A stretch of 64,000 bases of DNA, taken from positions 1 to 64,000 of the forward strand of contig JAKCPI010005720.1 of the NCBI GenBank assembly GCA_023213315.1, written 5' to 3'. Positions within the stretch are counted from its first letter, which is position 1, and each line of letters opens with the position of its first letter. The stretch is from Euborellia annulipes (lineage: Eukaryota > Arthropoda > Insecta > Dermaptera > Anisolabididae). The notes under the pieces were generated by a model. The model saw only the letters and a list, made by a program, of their open reading frames with translations, was not told the origin of the DNA and made no database searches. Position numbers and translations under genes: made by a program. Shown here in pieces: positions 10,859-22,299 of this stretch.

Positions 10859-11361
10859 GTCAAATTATGATAAAGGCCTTACATTATTTTTGTGTAAGAA
10901 TAAAAACTTTTGAAAATAGTATAATTTATTATTAGTATAAATATAGGCTAACAAAAAAATTACAAAATTCAAGACAAAACTTAATAGGTGAAGTAATACT
11001 TTCGGTTGAATTTTTTTTTCAAACCCAGAACCGCCAAGACCTTTCGGGCCTAGGAGCTGAATATTAATAATATATCCCCCTCCCCCCTCTAACTAATCAT
11101 GCAACTACCATATACGGCCATCTGTGTGTCTGTCTGTCTGTGATCAAGATACAATATGAAAGTTTAATATTTTAAGAATTGAAATATTCTTTTTTAAATA
11201 ATTATTATGTGATCTTTAACTCTCACATTTATTTTATGTTTAAATGATATATATAACAAATTTTAAAATTTGATTTGTTAGAATTATATTTATTCGTTTG
11301 AATTCTTTTTAACATATATACATTTTTGTCTTTAAATTAATATGATTTAACTCTCTTATCC

Positions 11362-11540
11362 GCCCGGGAGCCGTGGCTCAGTGAGAAGACATTAGCTTCT
11401 CGCACCCGAGTCCCGGGTTCGCTTCCCATCCCAGGCGAGAAAAATTTATTTCATTTGATTTGACTAGAAATCATTTGAAATAGATAGGGATGGGGTTTAA
11501 ATGGCCTTAGATGCCGAAAGAGACCTTAAAAAAAAAAAAC
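11362..11540 (+). repeat. tRNA-derived SINE, family I
   Basis: The head has an A-box-like TGGCTCAGTGAG (11374) and B-box GGGTTCGCTTCCC (11415-11427), 30-odd bases apart as in tRNA promoters. The tail continues to GGTTTAAATGGCCTTAGATG, which recurs (inverted) at 18755. Poor cloverleaf pairing and many copies favour a SINE over a tRNA gene. Confidence 0.7.
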
Positions 11541-11552
11541 TGTTATCCACAT

Positions 11553-11720
11553 CTATACTATTATATAAAAGACAAGGTCTGTCTGTTTGTAGCGCATAGA
11601 CTCCGAAACTACTTGACGATTTTCATGGATTTTTTTTTAATGGGTAGAGAATTTCCGGGGGTGGTTTTAGGCCACCAAGAAATCTCAAAAATAAATAAAT
11701 AAATAAATAAAAATATATAG
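11553..11720 (+). mobile_element. Helitron-like 5' end fragment
   Basis: ATCTATACTATTATATAAAA followed by GTCTGTCTGTTTGT and GACTCCGAAACTACTTGACG is the kind of start seen on many arthropod Helitrons (5' TC after an A). No 3' hairpin or CTRR end was found, so it is probably truncated. Confidence 0.5.
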
Positions 11721-12419
11721 AGATAGAAATATTGTGTTAGGCTGTTAGGTATTATAAAATTCTTTGCTCTGGGAGGATAGAGTGCAAGACAGAGATAGTA
11801 GGGTTTGGACAACCCCCCCCCCCCCAGAAAGATTTTCTGACAATGACTTCGGACAGATTTGTGACTGTTTTGTTATAGAAAAGATCGAAAAGGGTTGTGT
11901 TGTTATTTTTCAGAAATTCTCTAATAAATTATATTTGGTTTATTCCTTCCTGCGTGATTAAGTAATGATTTGGCGTGATAATTATTTATGGATCACTTCA
12001 ATTAATTTGAATTGAATGAATAATATTTGATAAATAACTATTTGTTAATATTATCGATTAACATATGGCGTTAAATTAGTTTTAGGTCAATGAATCACTT
12101 CGTTTTAGGGTTAAAATTTGCAACAAAAATACGCGGACGTGGTGATGATCCAAAAAATAAATAATTTTTTTAAGACGGCTTAAAAAATTTTTAATAATTT
12201 ACACATCTTTGAAAGTTTTAATGGGAAAAGTACTTATGATGATGTAGTAAAATATTTAAATATATATCTGAAGTGTTTTCATAAAAAAAAAAATATTTAT
12301 TAAAAGTTTTTCATCAATTTTTTTACTTTTTTTTTTATTCTTCTTCTACTTGAAATTTAGTTGATTTTGTTTGAGATAAAAACCGATTCGCTCTTGAGTG
12401 GTTTCCTTGCAATGAGAAA

Positions 12420-12735
12420 TAAGAAGTGAAATGATGGAGGAGATTGCGGCCATGGCCTTCCGCAGTGAGTTATTTATTTTTTGTTAGTTTGTTGGCTGGC
12501 ATCGATCGGGGGGACTTCCCTCGGGAACATGCCGCTACCTGGACAATCTGGGACTCATCCCGCTTTTCGGTTCAATCCCATTATTTATCAACAAGGACAC
12601 CCGTTTTCCCGGGGCGGCTGCTTTTCTTGTCAGGACGTCTTCTCGTCCGGGACTACAAATAACAGTCCGCTAATTGCTTTCACGGCAAACACACCTTACC
12701 TCTATCCTCTCGTTTATTTTTCTATTTCAAATTAA
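12420..12735 (+). other. GC-rich block with possible first-exon-like ATG and donor
   Basis: A compact GC-rich block. ATGATGGAGGAGATTGCGGC begins a short frame MMEEIAAMAFR that ends at a good donor-like GTGAGTTA (about 12464). Further on, a frame from 12481 to 12735 stays open (CWLASIGGTSLGNMPLPGQSG at its start) without recognisable homology, and GGTTCAATCCC (about 12570) resembles a pol III B-box. It could be a nested-gene first exon, an old repeat, or neither. Confidence 0.3.
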
Positions 12736-13132
12736 TTAAACTCCTCTAATAGAGTTATTTTAAAAAATTAATTAGATAAACCAACCAAGCATATATAATT
12801 AAATTTTAGAATCGAAAATAAAAGTACTATTTTATGATGCGAAAATTGTTGAATACCAGAGGCTGGATGGATATTATAAGAGTAATTAAAGTACGAAGGC
12901 TAAGGTAGATATATGGCGTTAATGGGGAAGAAGAGAAATTCTTTGAAAGTAAACCACCGGGAAGAGGCCAATAACGGAATAACGGGATAACATCCAGAAT
13001 AAGGAATTATGAACGAAGTGATACGACCGTAAACTTTAGAGATAAATAGAAAGATTATTTATTTATTGAGCGTATCGAATGATCTTAGAATCATAATCAC
13101 AATCACGCTTTCGTTAACGTGATCATTATTAA

Positions 13133-13778
13133 AAAAATCTGGTGTGAACCCGGTAATCGAAAGTTGTGTTCTGTGCTTGTCACACCAGATTTTTCGTGTC
13201 GAAATATATTTAGTTCCCGACAGTACGGAACATATGAATTCAGATGTAAAATTTATAAGTATGGAAAAATATTTATATTTTGTTACTATGGCAACCATTT
13301 CTCCTATCCTTCCCTATGAAATACAAGAGTAAAGTGGTCTTCAGAAGATTTCAATCGCAAAATGAGAATATACATTTTAAAGAGCATCTAAAAAATAATT
13401 GATTTTTGAATTTAAAAAAAAATCGTTGGAGCAAATTTTGAGAAAATCGAAAAAAACTGAAAAAGAACATCAGTAAAGTACTAGTACTCTTTGGCCGATT
13501 TTGATTAAAAGCTTATTTTCCCGGTCACGGGGGGTGTTTAACTTAAATATAAAATTTCAACCTCGTAGCTCAATTCCTTCATGCTTAAAATTGAACACAC
13601 ACATCCACACACACACAGACAGACAGACCATGTCGCGAAAACCACTTTTTTGGATCCAGGGGACCTCAAAACGTGAAGATCCATCAAAATCTCGACATCG
13701 AATTTTTGACATGAATCCAATACTTTCTATCTCTATATATATATATTACATATATACATAGGTAAGAGAAAGTAAAAA
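13133..13778 (+). repeat. Complete SLR copy
   Basis: Shortened TCTGGTGTGAACCCGG hairpin, ACTATGGCAACCATTTCTCC, the core GAACATCAGTAAAGTAC, CACACACACAGACAGACAG microsatellite, and the A/T hairpin ending GGTAAGAGAAAGT. It faces an inverted complete copy about 110 bases downstream. Confidence 0.9.
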
Positions 13779-13887
13779 ATAATTGTATTAAAATTTAAAT
13801 TTTTTCGTTCCGTCTTAAAGATTTATCTTTCGTCATTTATTCTATTTAGTTTTGTCTTTTACTCCCAAGCAATGGCGTAACTAGGAT

Positions 13888-14571
13888 TTTTTTACTTTCT
13901 CTTACCTATGTATATATGTAATATATGTAGAGAGAGAAAGTATTGGATTCATGTCAAAAATTCGATGTCGAGATTTTCATGGATCTTCACGTTTTGAGGT
14001 CCCCTGAATCCAAAAAAGTGGTTTTCGCGACATGGTCTGTCTGTGTGTGTGTCTGTCTGTGTGTGTGTCTGTGAACAAAATATCTCAAGAACGAAAAGAG
14101 CTAGGAAGTTGAAATTTTATATTTAAGTTAGACACTCCCATGGGACGTGACACGAAGCTTTTGAACAAAATCGACCAAAAAGTACTAGTACTTTACTGAT
14201 GCACTTTTTCAGTTTTTTTCGATTTTCTCAAAATTTGCTCCAACGATTTTTTTTTAAATTCATATATAAACTATTTTTTAGTTGCTCTTTAAAATGTATA
14301 TTCTCATTTTGTGATTGAAATCTTCTGAAGACCACTTTACTCTTGTTCTCCATAGAAAAGATAGGAGAAATGGTTGCCATGGTAACAAAATATAAACATT
14401 TTGCCATACTTATAAATTTTACATCTTGAAAATCGAATGTACCGTACTGTCGGAAACTAAATACATGCCGACACAAAAAATCTGGTGAGACAAGCACAGT
14501 ACACAACTTTCGATTACCGAAGGTAAGAGAAAGTTGTGTGCTGTGCGCCAGTCACACCAGATTTTTTTAGG
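13888..14571 (-). repeat. Complete SLR copy, inverted relative to 13133
   Basis: ACTTTCTCTTACC starts it, with GTCTGTCTGTGTGTGTGTCT microsatellite, the core AGTACTTTACTGATGCAC, and the large hairpin ending GTCACACCAGA. With the preceding copy it forms a 1.4-kb inverted repeat. Confidence 0.9.
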
Positions 14572-14574
14572 TAT

Positions 14575-15150
14575 AGGAATGGAAATAGCGCTGGAAAAGT
14601 CGATTTTCGAATTTGGAATCGATTTATTATTTTTCGGATTCTCGAAATCGATTAATCATTTCTAAAAGTCGACTTTTTAAAAACTCGAGATTAGGAGATA
14701 TTACAAACCCTGGCCAAATTATTAGACGCACTGCGATTTTTTACTAAAATGTATAATAATTCCATATGAACTTATATTTGGTGCAATTACTATCATGTTT
14801 ATTTATAATACTTATTATTTTATTGGATTTTATATCTATTTACCTTTCTCTTGATTATTATTATTATATGACATAAAATTGAGCGCAGAGTATAGCGTAC
14901 AGATACGAAACTGTTCAGTAGCGTTCTCGCGTGCCATACTCATGGACTTGCTTTATTCACTTTCTTTACTAATTTCGTATTATTGACTTCACAAACCACT
15001 TATTGTCTTTAAAATCCGACTGTTTCTATAAATCGTCATAAAAATGACGAATTTAGTCAAATTTTTTCAAAAATAAATAATAATAAAAAAAGAAATAGAC
15101 AATGCTAGATGACAATTAAGCATAAAGCATAAGTAAAATCAAGTTAAGGT
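14575..15150. other. Intron sequence with a small CG-biased repeat
   Basis: The start (14575-14715, with AAAAGTCGACTTTT-type self-complementary motifs) resembles 51440-51610, where GGAATCGA and GTCGACTTTTTAAAAACTC recur, so it is a dispersed repeat. The rest is A/T filler. Confidence 0.45.
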
Positions 15151-15230
15151 ATTAAATACTAAAACGATTTTAGTATTTTCTTTATGATCCAGTAAAATAA
15201 ACGAGTAAACTTAAAAAAATTTTGACTCAC

Positions 15231-15333
15231 CAAAATAACCTCCAGTAGCTCGAAACTCGAAGTTTCATTTTTGAAGAGGCGTATGAAGGTTTGGAGATGA
15301 GATGTAATTGAATTAAAAAATGCGAAGAATTGT
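15231..15333 (-). CDS. Candidate internal exon of an unidentified minus-strand gene
   Basis: On the minus strand TTATTTATTTTTCAG precedes and GTGAGTCA follows a 103-base segment. One frame is fully open, phase 2 in and phase 0 out, giving 34 residues that start QFFAFFNSITSHLQTFIRLF and end SFELLEVIL. The F-F-x(2-3)-I-x(2)-L-x(2)-F pattern vaguely recalls ZBED/hAT-derived proteins, but I would not assign it. A second frame is also open. Strong sites at both ends argue for a real or recently dead exon. Confidence 0.4.
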
Positions 15334-15432
15334 CTGAAAAATAAATAAATAATTATAATAAAGCATTTTAGTATATTCATTTATAAAAATATGAACACTA
15401 AATCTCAGAAAGAATCTTATTGTATAATATAT

Positions 15433-15626
15433 ATCGATTTTCTCAAAATTGGTTCCAACGATTTTGATTAAAATTCATAAATCGACTGTTTTTTAGATGC
15501 TCTTTAAAAAGTATATCAATGAAATCTTTCGTGAAAATGGTGTGAAAAGCACAGTACACAACTTCCTCTTCCCGAAAGCTAAGAGAGAGTTGTGTGCTGT
15601 GCGACTAGTCACGGCAGATTGTTTTA
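15433..15626 (-). repeat. SLR fragment with internal deletion
   Basis: CGATTTTCTCAAAATTGGTT through TTTTTTAGATGCTCTTTAAA joined to the hairpin, which ends CTAGTCACGGCAGA. Confidence 0.75.
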
Positions 15627-15629
15627 ATA

Positions 15630-16125
15630 CCCTCCCCAGAAGAATATTATTTTATCACATCTGTGAACAATTTTTAATTGAAATAAATCAAAAGAAAAAA
15701 ATATATTTTTTTAAATTATGAAAATATCTCCCCCCCTTTCTTCTCATATAATATCACTTTCCCTCTGCCCCCCCCCTCCGCGTCCTGAAATTTCCAATGA
15801 ATTCAATGGGTTTTGCATGACTAACTAAATATGTTAATGTTTAAAACACAATCTATGTTTGAAATGTAAAAGAACAAATTAAAAATAATAAAGTTCTGAA
15901 TATGAATATGCATTCGTTCGTTGCTATTATTATAAGCACAATAAAAAAAAGAGTAATGTATTTTTTTTATTATTATTATTATTAATATTATTTTGTCCTG
16001 ATCTCAAACCATTGAACGTTTGTAATTAAATTCTAAAGCGTTCGTGTTTATTGATATAATCAATAAAAAAAGATTATATTTGCTTGATTAAGAAAAATCT
16101 TTAATATATAATATATTTAATTTTA
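15630..16125. other. A/T-rich intron, C-rich runs
   Basis: CCCCCCC runs near 15729 and 15769 and A/T filler; no gene or repeat boundary recognised. Confidence 0.5.
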
Positions 16126-16127
16126 AA

Positions 16128-16545
16128 GTTCCGGGTTGACCGAGCCGGTGCTCGGTAGTTTTTTTTTTTTTTTTTTTTTTTGATAAAATTGGAAAAAATT
16201 ATAAAAAGTACATTAGTAAATTACTAGTTCTCGAAGCTTTCCAAAAACGAGATAAAACGTAATTTTTGATGTATACTTTATAACAAATAATAAATATTTA
16301 AATTTTAAAAGAAATTGTTGAATCGATAAAATTAACAAAACTAAAAAAGTACATCAGCAAAGTACTAGTACACGAATTTTCCCAAAGATGAGACCAAGCG
16401 CAATTTCATAGTAGAACAGCAAATAGTATATATTTAAAATTTAAAAAAATCGTTAGAGCCGTTTTCGAGAACTGATACGCTTACATATAAACAAACAAAC
16501 AAATAAACGTACACATTGCTTGTTTAATAGTATTAGATTAGATTA
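16128..16545 (-). mobile_element. Helitron-like element (family shared with 37325)
   Basis: On the minus strand it starts TCTAATACTATTAAACAAGC after an A, typical of a Helitron 5' TC end. It ends with the hairpin ACCGAGCACCGGCTCGGT followed by CAACCCGGAACTT. Such a hairpin about 10 bases before the end is a Helitron hallmark, although a clean CTRR is not visible. The interior contains the same ACATCAGTAAA core as SLR, in two diverged copies. Confidence 0.6.
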
Positions 16546-16623
16546 AGTATGAACATTATTTTTTAATTTTTTGATTGTTAAATGAGATTCTTGTGGCGGA
16601 TGTTTTACAATTTGAATTCTAAT

Positions 16624-16746
16624 TAAATCAGCGGAAACTAAATATATGTCAACACAAAAAATCTGGTGTGACAAGCACAGCAAACAACTTTCAATTACCG
16701 AAGGTAAGAGAAAGTTGTATTCTGTGCTTGTCACGCCAGATTTTTA
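16624..16746 (-). repeat. SLR hairpin fragment
   Basis: Only the hairpin and its immediate flank (AAACTAAATATATGTC) remain. The stem is symmetrical: both sides have GTGACAAGCACAG-type sequence. Confidence 0.8.
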
Positions 16747-16756
16747 ATTTTGTACA

Positions 16757-16953
16757 ATAGGCGCCACAAGTGCCTGATCTGCCCGAAAGTGGAGCCATGA
16801 TCTTAGTCAACCAAACCAATATTTTTAAATAAATAAATCATCTTTTTTTAATGCAACTGAAGAGTAAAAGCTACTTTTCAGATAGCACTTTAGAAAGCTA
16901 AGCATTTTGGTTGCCTATGCTCAAAGTTCCACTTTTGAACAGATCAGGCAGGC
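16757..16953. repeat. Short inverted repeat
   Basis: GTGCCTGATCTGCCCGAAAG near 16760 pairs with CTTTTGAACAGATCAGGCA near 16933, enclosing about 150 bases. It is probably a small foldback element next to the one at 16954. Confidence 0.55.
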
Positions 16954-17676
16954 AGGGGTCCGGACAAAACGTTACTAATTGTGACATGTGGGACCCGGGG
17001 GTTTGTCTAAGTGTGACTAAGTTGAATTTATAAAATTTTTATGAAAAAAAAAAAGATCGAATGATTTTCACAAAAGGAAAAAATGGAGTAATTACACTGT
17101 GCTACAAGAAAAATCAGAAAAAATCGATAATTTTTAATGATTTTTTGGCATTTTAAGGGACAAAATCCTCCCCCACATCCCCCCCCCTTGGATCTAAATG
17201 TTAATGTTTTTTAACTTTTCACTTCTCTAGACCTTCTGAAGAAATGTTAAGGCTAAAATATTGTTTTCATCCCTCCAAATTTTTTTCGTGGCCCTATAAT
17301 TAACGAAAAGGGGTGGAAATAAGTAGGGGCTCTCCCCCGAAAACGGTACGTGGTGGGGGAAAACAGAGATCATATTTGGATTCAGGAGGTCATTTTACTT
17401 AAGAATCTGATGGAATATTCTCGGGGCCAGAAAAAAAGTTTCATTTTGTAGCACAGTGTTATTTGAGTCACGAGGGAAAATTTACTAAAAAAAAAAAAGG
17501 TAAAATGATATGAATTTTGTATAAGAAATTTTATTCGGGGGGGGGGGGGTAGTTCTATGTTGTCACATAAAATTTGTAGGGGGATTCGTTTGTATGTGAG
17601 TAACTGTGACATGGGCGGGGGGAAGGGACTGGAAAATCGTCAAAAAAGGCGTTGCGTGATATGTGGACGACCCCTA
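16954..17676. mobile_element. DNA-transposon-like relic with AGGGGTC ends
   Basis: The left end AGGGGTCCGGACAAAACGTT and right end TGTGGACGACCCCT are imperfect inverted repeats, with GTGACATG/CATGTCAC repeated inside both ends (near 16982 and 17608). A related end (GGGTCGTCCACATATTACG) occurs at 56868. There is no open frame, and the superfamily is unassigned. Confidence 0.5.
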
Positions 17677-17679
17677 ATG

Positions 17680-18750
17680 AAATTAATTTTTTTTATTTAT
17701 TCAATTAAATTCTAAAGAACTCTGCCATACTTTGGTCATCGAGAGATAAGCTCTCTATTTCTTTTATTTTCACATATTAATTGTTAAAATTGAGAGCGAC
17801 TTTTTTGATCTTTTTTCCGAAAATAAGAGACTTTTTTCCGCTCTCTAATTACGATCAAACATGCTATGAAAAGAAAAAAAGAAAATTATGTTTATATTTA
17901 TTTAAATAAATGTCATATCACGTTAAAAATTTATCTTTTTTTTTAACTCCTCCAGTCAAAATATATCATTCGATTTGATATGTAATTTATGTATATTATA
18001 TTCGTAGTGTTAAGCTCGTGGACTGTTTGTATTTGTTGTTGATTGATGAAGATGAGGTGGTTTCGGATCCAGCATTGCCACCAATTTATTATGTGTTGTA
18101 GTGTATGTGATGTTGATTATTATATTTGTTGATGCTAATGGTTTGCTGAGAGAAAAGACAAGTTTTGATTGTTCATCGCTGATTTTATTTACATCTATTT
18201 ATGAGAAAACAGGTACTGCCGTTGAGAGAGGCGTCTTAATTAGAATCTAAATGAATATCTTTATTTTCTAAAGATCTTTTGTAAAGAACTTGTTTTTTAA
18301 ATATTCTATTTAAGGTAATTAATATTTTTTTATTTATTTATAATTCACGCGTTGCCCGCCTTAGTAGGGTCCCGCGCCTAGGTCCTGGCTGGCGACGTCT
18401 CGAGATATGATTAGTAGTTATCGCCATAAATGTATTTTATTAAATTTTTGATCTTAATATGAAAATCCTAACATAATATAAATAATAAGATTTAATATTA
18501 TTAATTATTAATAAATTGAAATATTTTTATTTTACAATAGGAGAGCTTCTCATTAATATTCACTGACAATGCAAAGAATAAGTGAATGTCTTCTCATTTC
18601 TAACTTCACCACACTGACAAATGCAAAGAATAATTAAAGGTCTTTTCTCACTTTAAAAGAAATAAAAATAAATAAATACTAATATTAAAAATATTAGTAA
18701 GAGAGAATATAATTTTATTATTTTTATATTGTTTATTAATTTACTATTTT
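17680..18750. other. A/T-rich intron sequence
   Basis: Includes a TTTTTTCCG-rich patch (17800-17850), a GT-rich patch (18005-18130) and a GC-richer patch near 18350-18410 (GCGTTGCCCGCC). No gene is seen. Confidence 0.45.
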
Positions 18751-18754
18751 TTTA

Positions 18755-18885
18755 TTTTATTTAAGGGTTTTTCGGCATCAGAGGCCATTTATACCCCGTT
18801 TCTATTTATTTCATTTTATTGGGAGCCGAACCATGACCCCTAGCAGAGTCAGAAACTTCACCACCGAGCCATGAGCGTTTTATAT
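18755..18885 (-). repeat. SINE family I copy, inverted
   Basis: Minus strand: GCTCATGGCTCGGTGG (A-box), GGTCATGGTTCGGCTCC (B-box), then ATAAATAGAAACGGGG and ATGGCCTCTGATGCCGAAAA, matching the tail of 11362. Confidence 0.65.
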
Positions 18886-18900
18886 TATTAAACATAAATA

Positions 18901-19566
18901 AAAAATCTGGTGTGACGTGCCGCACAGCACTTTTACATTTGGTAATAAAAAGTTGTGTTCTGTGCTTGTCATACAAGATATTTTGTGTAGACATATATTT
19001 AGTTTCCGCCGATATATTATAATTCAAGATTTAAAATTTATAAACATTGGAAAACATTTAAGTATTGTGTTACCATGGCAACCATTTCTCCTATCTTTCA
19101 TATTAAGTACAAGACTAAAGTGGCCTTGAAACAATTTTGAGGGCAAAATGGGAATATACATTTTAAAGAGCATCTAAAAAATAATTGATTTTTGAATTTT
19201 TATTCAAAATGGTTAAAACAAATTTTGAGAAAATTGGAAAAAAAAAAAAAAAAAAAAAAACTAAAGAATAGTATTTCAGTAGAGTACTAGTACTCTTAGG
19301 CCGATTTTGTTTCAAAAGCTTATTTTCAAAACTGGGGGGGGGGTACCTAACCTAAATATAGATTTTCAACCTCCTAGCTATTTTCGTTTTTGAAATATTT
19401 TGTTCACAGACAGCAGACTATTTTGCCGACTTTGACACACTTTTTTGGACTCAGGGGACTTCAAAACATGTATTTCTATTAAAATTTCGACATCGAATTT
19501 TTGACATGAAAACAATACTTTCTCTCTCTATATATTAACATATATATAGAGGTAAGAGAAAGTAAC
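18901..19566 (+). repeat. Complete SLR copy
   Basis: Starts with the hairpin (TCTGGTGTGACGTGCCGC), contains ACCATGGCAACCATTTCTCC and a long A run replacing part of the core, and ends GAGGTAAGAGAAAGT. Confidence 0.88.
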
Positions 19567-19689
19567 AATTCAATTTAATATTTAGCTAATTCGTCACTGA
19601 GTATGAATGAGTTTGAATAGCCTCCGTATATAACCGAAAAATAAAAAGAAAAAGATCAAATTGATTTATGAATTTAGGAATCAAATTTT

Positions 19690-19865
19690 AATATTTGTTA
19701 TATTATCATTTGAACATAAAATAAGTGTGAAAGTTAAAGAGAAAATAATAATTATTTAAAAAAGAATATTTTAATTCAGTGGTTCCCAACCTTTTTGGCC
19801 CATCGCCCCTTTCTGGAGGTTGTCTATCACCTATCGCGCCCCCCCCCTTTCATTTTCATTGCATG
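19690..19865 (+). mobile_element. hAT-like end fragment with shared flank
   Basis: CAGTGGTTCCCAACCTTTTT at 19778 is a common hAT terminal sequence. The preceding ~90 bases recur at 24610-24712 (CATAAAATAAGTGTGAAAG against CATAAAATAAATGGGAAAG), so this is a dispersed composite. No matching second end was found nearby. Confidence 0.45.
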
Positions 19866-20439
19866 ATTTAAAATTTTTAACAAAAAATAGATTTTTGACA
19901 TGAATCCAATACTTTCTCACTATATACTGAATATATTAACATTTAACTAATCTTAACTATTTGTTAAATTTTTCACGATTCTTTCCACCCAATTGAGCTA
20001 TCGTGAGAAAGCGAATAAAAGATTTTTTTCAAACCAAATCAAGTATAAACAAAATATATATTTATTATTTAATACAAAAGATCTTTTAAAAGCCTAAGTT
20101 TCAATCAGACTCATTTAATGAAAGAGCGAATTCAGAAATGCACTTAAATTGCAGCTCGGATAGATAAAAGCTGATTTCGTTGGAGGGCTTCAAATTAATG
20201 GCTTCGAATCGAGCTTTTTTTTTTTTTAATCGTCTCTTTAAAATCGAACGTCCTTTTAATTGAAGTGGTTTTGGTTTACGTTGAGCCGATAGAAAGGATG
20301 AAGAAAAAGAAATAGGGAATTTGATCACCTCTAATTTTCGAATAGAAAGATTATTTTAGGTGAGATGTAATTTTTAAAAGGAGCCGGCAAAAAAAAAAAT
20401 AAAAATTAAAAATTATTTGTGAGTAATAAATAGGGCCGG

Positions 20440-20512
20440 TTTAGGGGAAAAGGGGGGGGGTGGATGGGAGGGGAGGGGGGAAAAGGGTGGGGGGGTGGGG
20501 GTGAGTAATAAA
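20440..20512 (+). repeat. G-rich tract
   Basis: About 60 bases of nearly pure purine with many G runs of 4 to 9. It could form G-quadruplex DNA and breaks the A/T-rich composition sharply. Confidence 0.8.
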
Positions 20513-20517
20513 TAAAG

Positions 20518-21062
20518 AAAAATCTGGTGTGATGGTTGCATCAGATTTTTTTGTGCCGAGATATATAGTATTTAGTTTGTCATAGCATGACAAAATCTTA
20601 ACTTTTTCCTATGGGGTAAGCGTGTTTCAAAAGATTGCAAGGGCAAAATGAGAATATACATTTTAAAGAGCATGTAAAAAATAATTGATTTTTGAATTTT
20701 AATCAAAATCGTTGTAGCGAATTTTCAGAAAATCGAATAAAAAACTGAAAAAGTGCAGTGAGGGTCAATATTAAGTCCCACCCATGCGTTTTCTACTAGT
20801 GATTATTTCATTGTTTTTATAAAAGAAAGTGAAAATCTTTATTGGAAATTTTCTAGGTTTGAAACATGAAAGTTTCCATTAAAAAATATATAATAATTTT
20901 TTAAAAACAAGGAAATTATCACAAGTAGAAAACGCATGGGTGGGACTTAATATTGTCCCTCACTGTACATCAGTAAATACTTTTTGGCTAATTTTGTTTG
21001 AGTGTCCGGGAGGATCCCTAACTACATGAATCCAACACTTTCTCGCTCTCACTATATAGAGC
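20518..21062 (+). repeat. SLR copy interrupted by a TA-flanked element
   Basis: The short hairpin TCTGGTGTGATGGTTGCATC begins it, and the core AAAAAGT/ACATCAGTAAAT is split by the 210-bp insertion at 20756. It ends in a truncated terminal hairpin. Confidence 0.88.
20756..20965. mobile_element. TA-flanked MITE nested in SLR
   Basis: Terminal inverted repeats CAGTGAGGGTCAATATTAAG and CTTAATATTGTCCCTCACTG extend for more than 40 bases. It is flanked by TG (decayed TA) and TA, the Tc1/mariner target signature. Removing it restores the SLR core. Copies occur at 22131 and 25127. Confidence 0.88.
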
Positions 21063-21279
21063 GTTTTAAGCAAAATGTTATTGTGAATTTTATAAGCAAC
21101 ATTAGATATTTAATTTCTATACGAATTAGGAAAAACTAAGTGATTGAGATTTCATTTTATGTTTTTGTTTATTTGAGTTTCATTTTTTTCCCTTTCGTGC
21201 TTATTTGAACTTATTTACGGATATTTATAATTTTTTTTTTTTTTTATTAAATAACTTTTTCCCATTCACACGCTTACAC

Positions 21280-21437
21280 CAGGGACGTATATAATGGGGG
21301 GGGGTGGGGGGCGCCCCCAAAAAATTTTGGGGGTGCAGTGTGAAAAAATATAGCCCTGTAAAAAAATTTTTTCCGCAGGGCGGGGCGGAATAAATTTAGT
21401 TTCTTTAAAAAAACAAAATTGTATACGCCATTGGTAT
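21280..21437. mobile_element. Small element with GTATA-CGCC ends
   Basis: CAGGGACGTATATAAT and ATTGTATACGCCATTG are imperfect inverted ends around a G-rich and CCCGCC-rich middle. No clear target duplication. Confidence 0.4.
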
Positions 21438-21641
21438 GAGTAAAAATTGCTTATTAGATGCTTTTTTTAACTTTTATGCTTATTTAACAACTTTTATTCA
21501 AGTATTTTATGCTTTTAAGAACTTTTTTTCATTTTTATGCTTTTTGTCGGCCTACATATAACAGTTAAGATGGGTCAGGAGCGGTCAGCCTTATAGGATT
21601 TTTTGTCGCACTACAGTTATAACAATATTATGTTCTACTGA

Positions 21642-21925
21642 ATTACTTTCTCTTACCTCTATATATGTTAATATATGGAGAAAGTATTGGATTCAAGTCA
21701 AAAATTTGATGTCTAGATTTTGATGGATATACACGTTTTAAGGTCCTCTGAATCCAAAAAAGCGGTTTTCGCGATATGGTCTGACTGTGTGTGTGTGTGT
21801 GTGCGTATGTCTGTGAACATAATCTCTCAAGAACAAAAAGTGCGAGCAGATTGAAATTTTATATTTAAGTTAGGTGCCCCCTCTTGGACGTGACACAGCT
21901 TTTTAACAATATCAGCCAAAAAGTA
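21642..21925 (-). repeat. SLR fragment
   Basis: TTACTTTCTCTTACC start, GTGTGTGTGTGTGTGCG microsatellite, ending at AAAAAGTAATAGTACTTG. The core seems to resume at 22110 (ATACTTTACTGAATTA), split by about 180 bases. Confidence 0.8.
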
Positions 21926-22130
21926 ATAGTACTTGTAATGACGTAGGACGTGACGTCAATCTTTTTTCTATAGACTTTTTTATAAAACACAATATAAATG
22001 TTGTTATTATTATTTTCATATTGTAAAGAATCAGTTGATTTGTTTTTCCTGGTTTAAAATAAATTTGGATTCATTTTTTTTACAAATTATTTTGAATATT
22101 TATTTCATCACTTAATACTTTACTGAATTA

Positions 22131-22297
22131 CAGTGAGAGACAATATTAAGTCCCACCCATGCGTTTTCTACTTGTGATTATTTCATTGTTTTTATAAAAA
22201 TAAATAAAAATCTTTATTGGAAATTTTCTCGGTTTGAACCATGAAAGTTTCCATTAAAAAATAATATAATATTTTTTTAAAAACAATGAAAAAAGAT
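22131..22297. mobile_element. Truncated copy of the CAGTGAGGG MITE
   Basis: Left terminal repeat and interior match 20756 closely and TA precedes it; the right end is lost. The preceding ACTTTACTGAATTA matches the SLR core, so it sits at the same SLR site as the other two copies. Confidence 0.8.
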
Positions 22298-22299
22298 AT

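Noticed and set aside
11362..11440. tRNA genes at 11362, 33415, 39908 and 45245
   Set aside because: A- and B-boxes are present, but the acceptor stems do not pair, and each head is joined to the same family tail seen in several copies, so they are SINEs.
13501..13761. Open frames of 60-90 codons across SLR copies (also 40945-41196, 41432-41674, 62854-63231)
   Set aside because: They follow the repeat consensus on whichever strand lacks stops, change frame between copies and have no protein motif.
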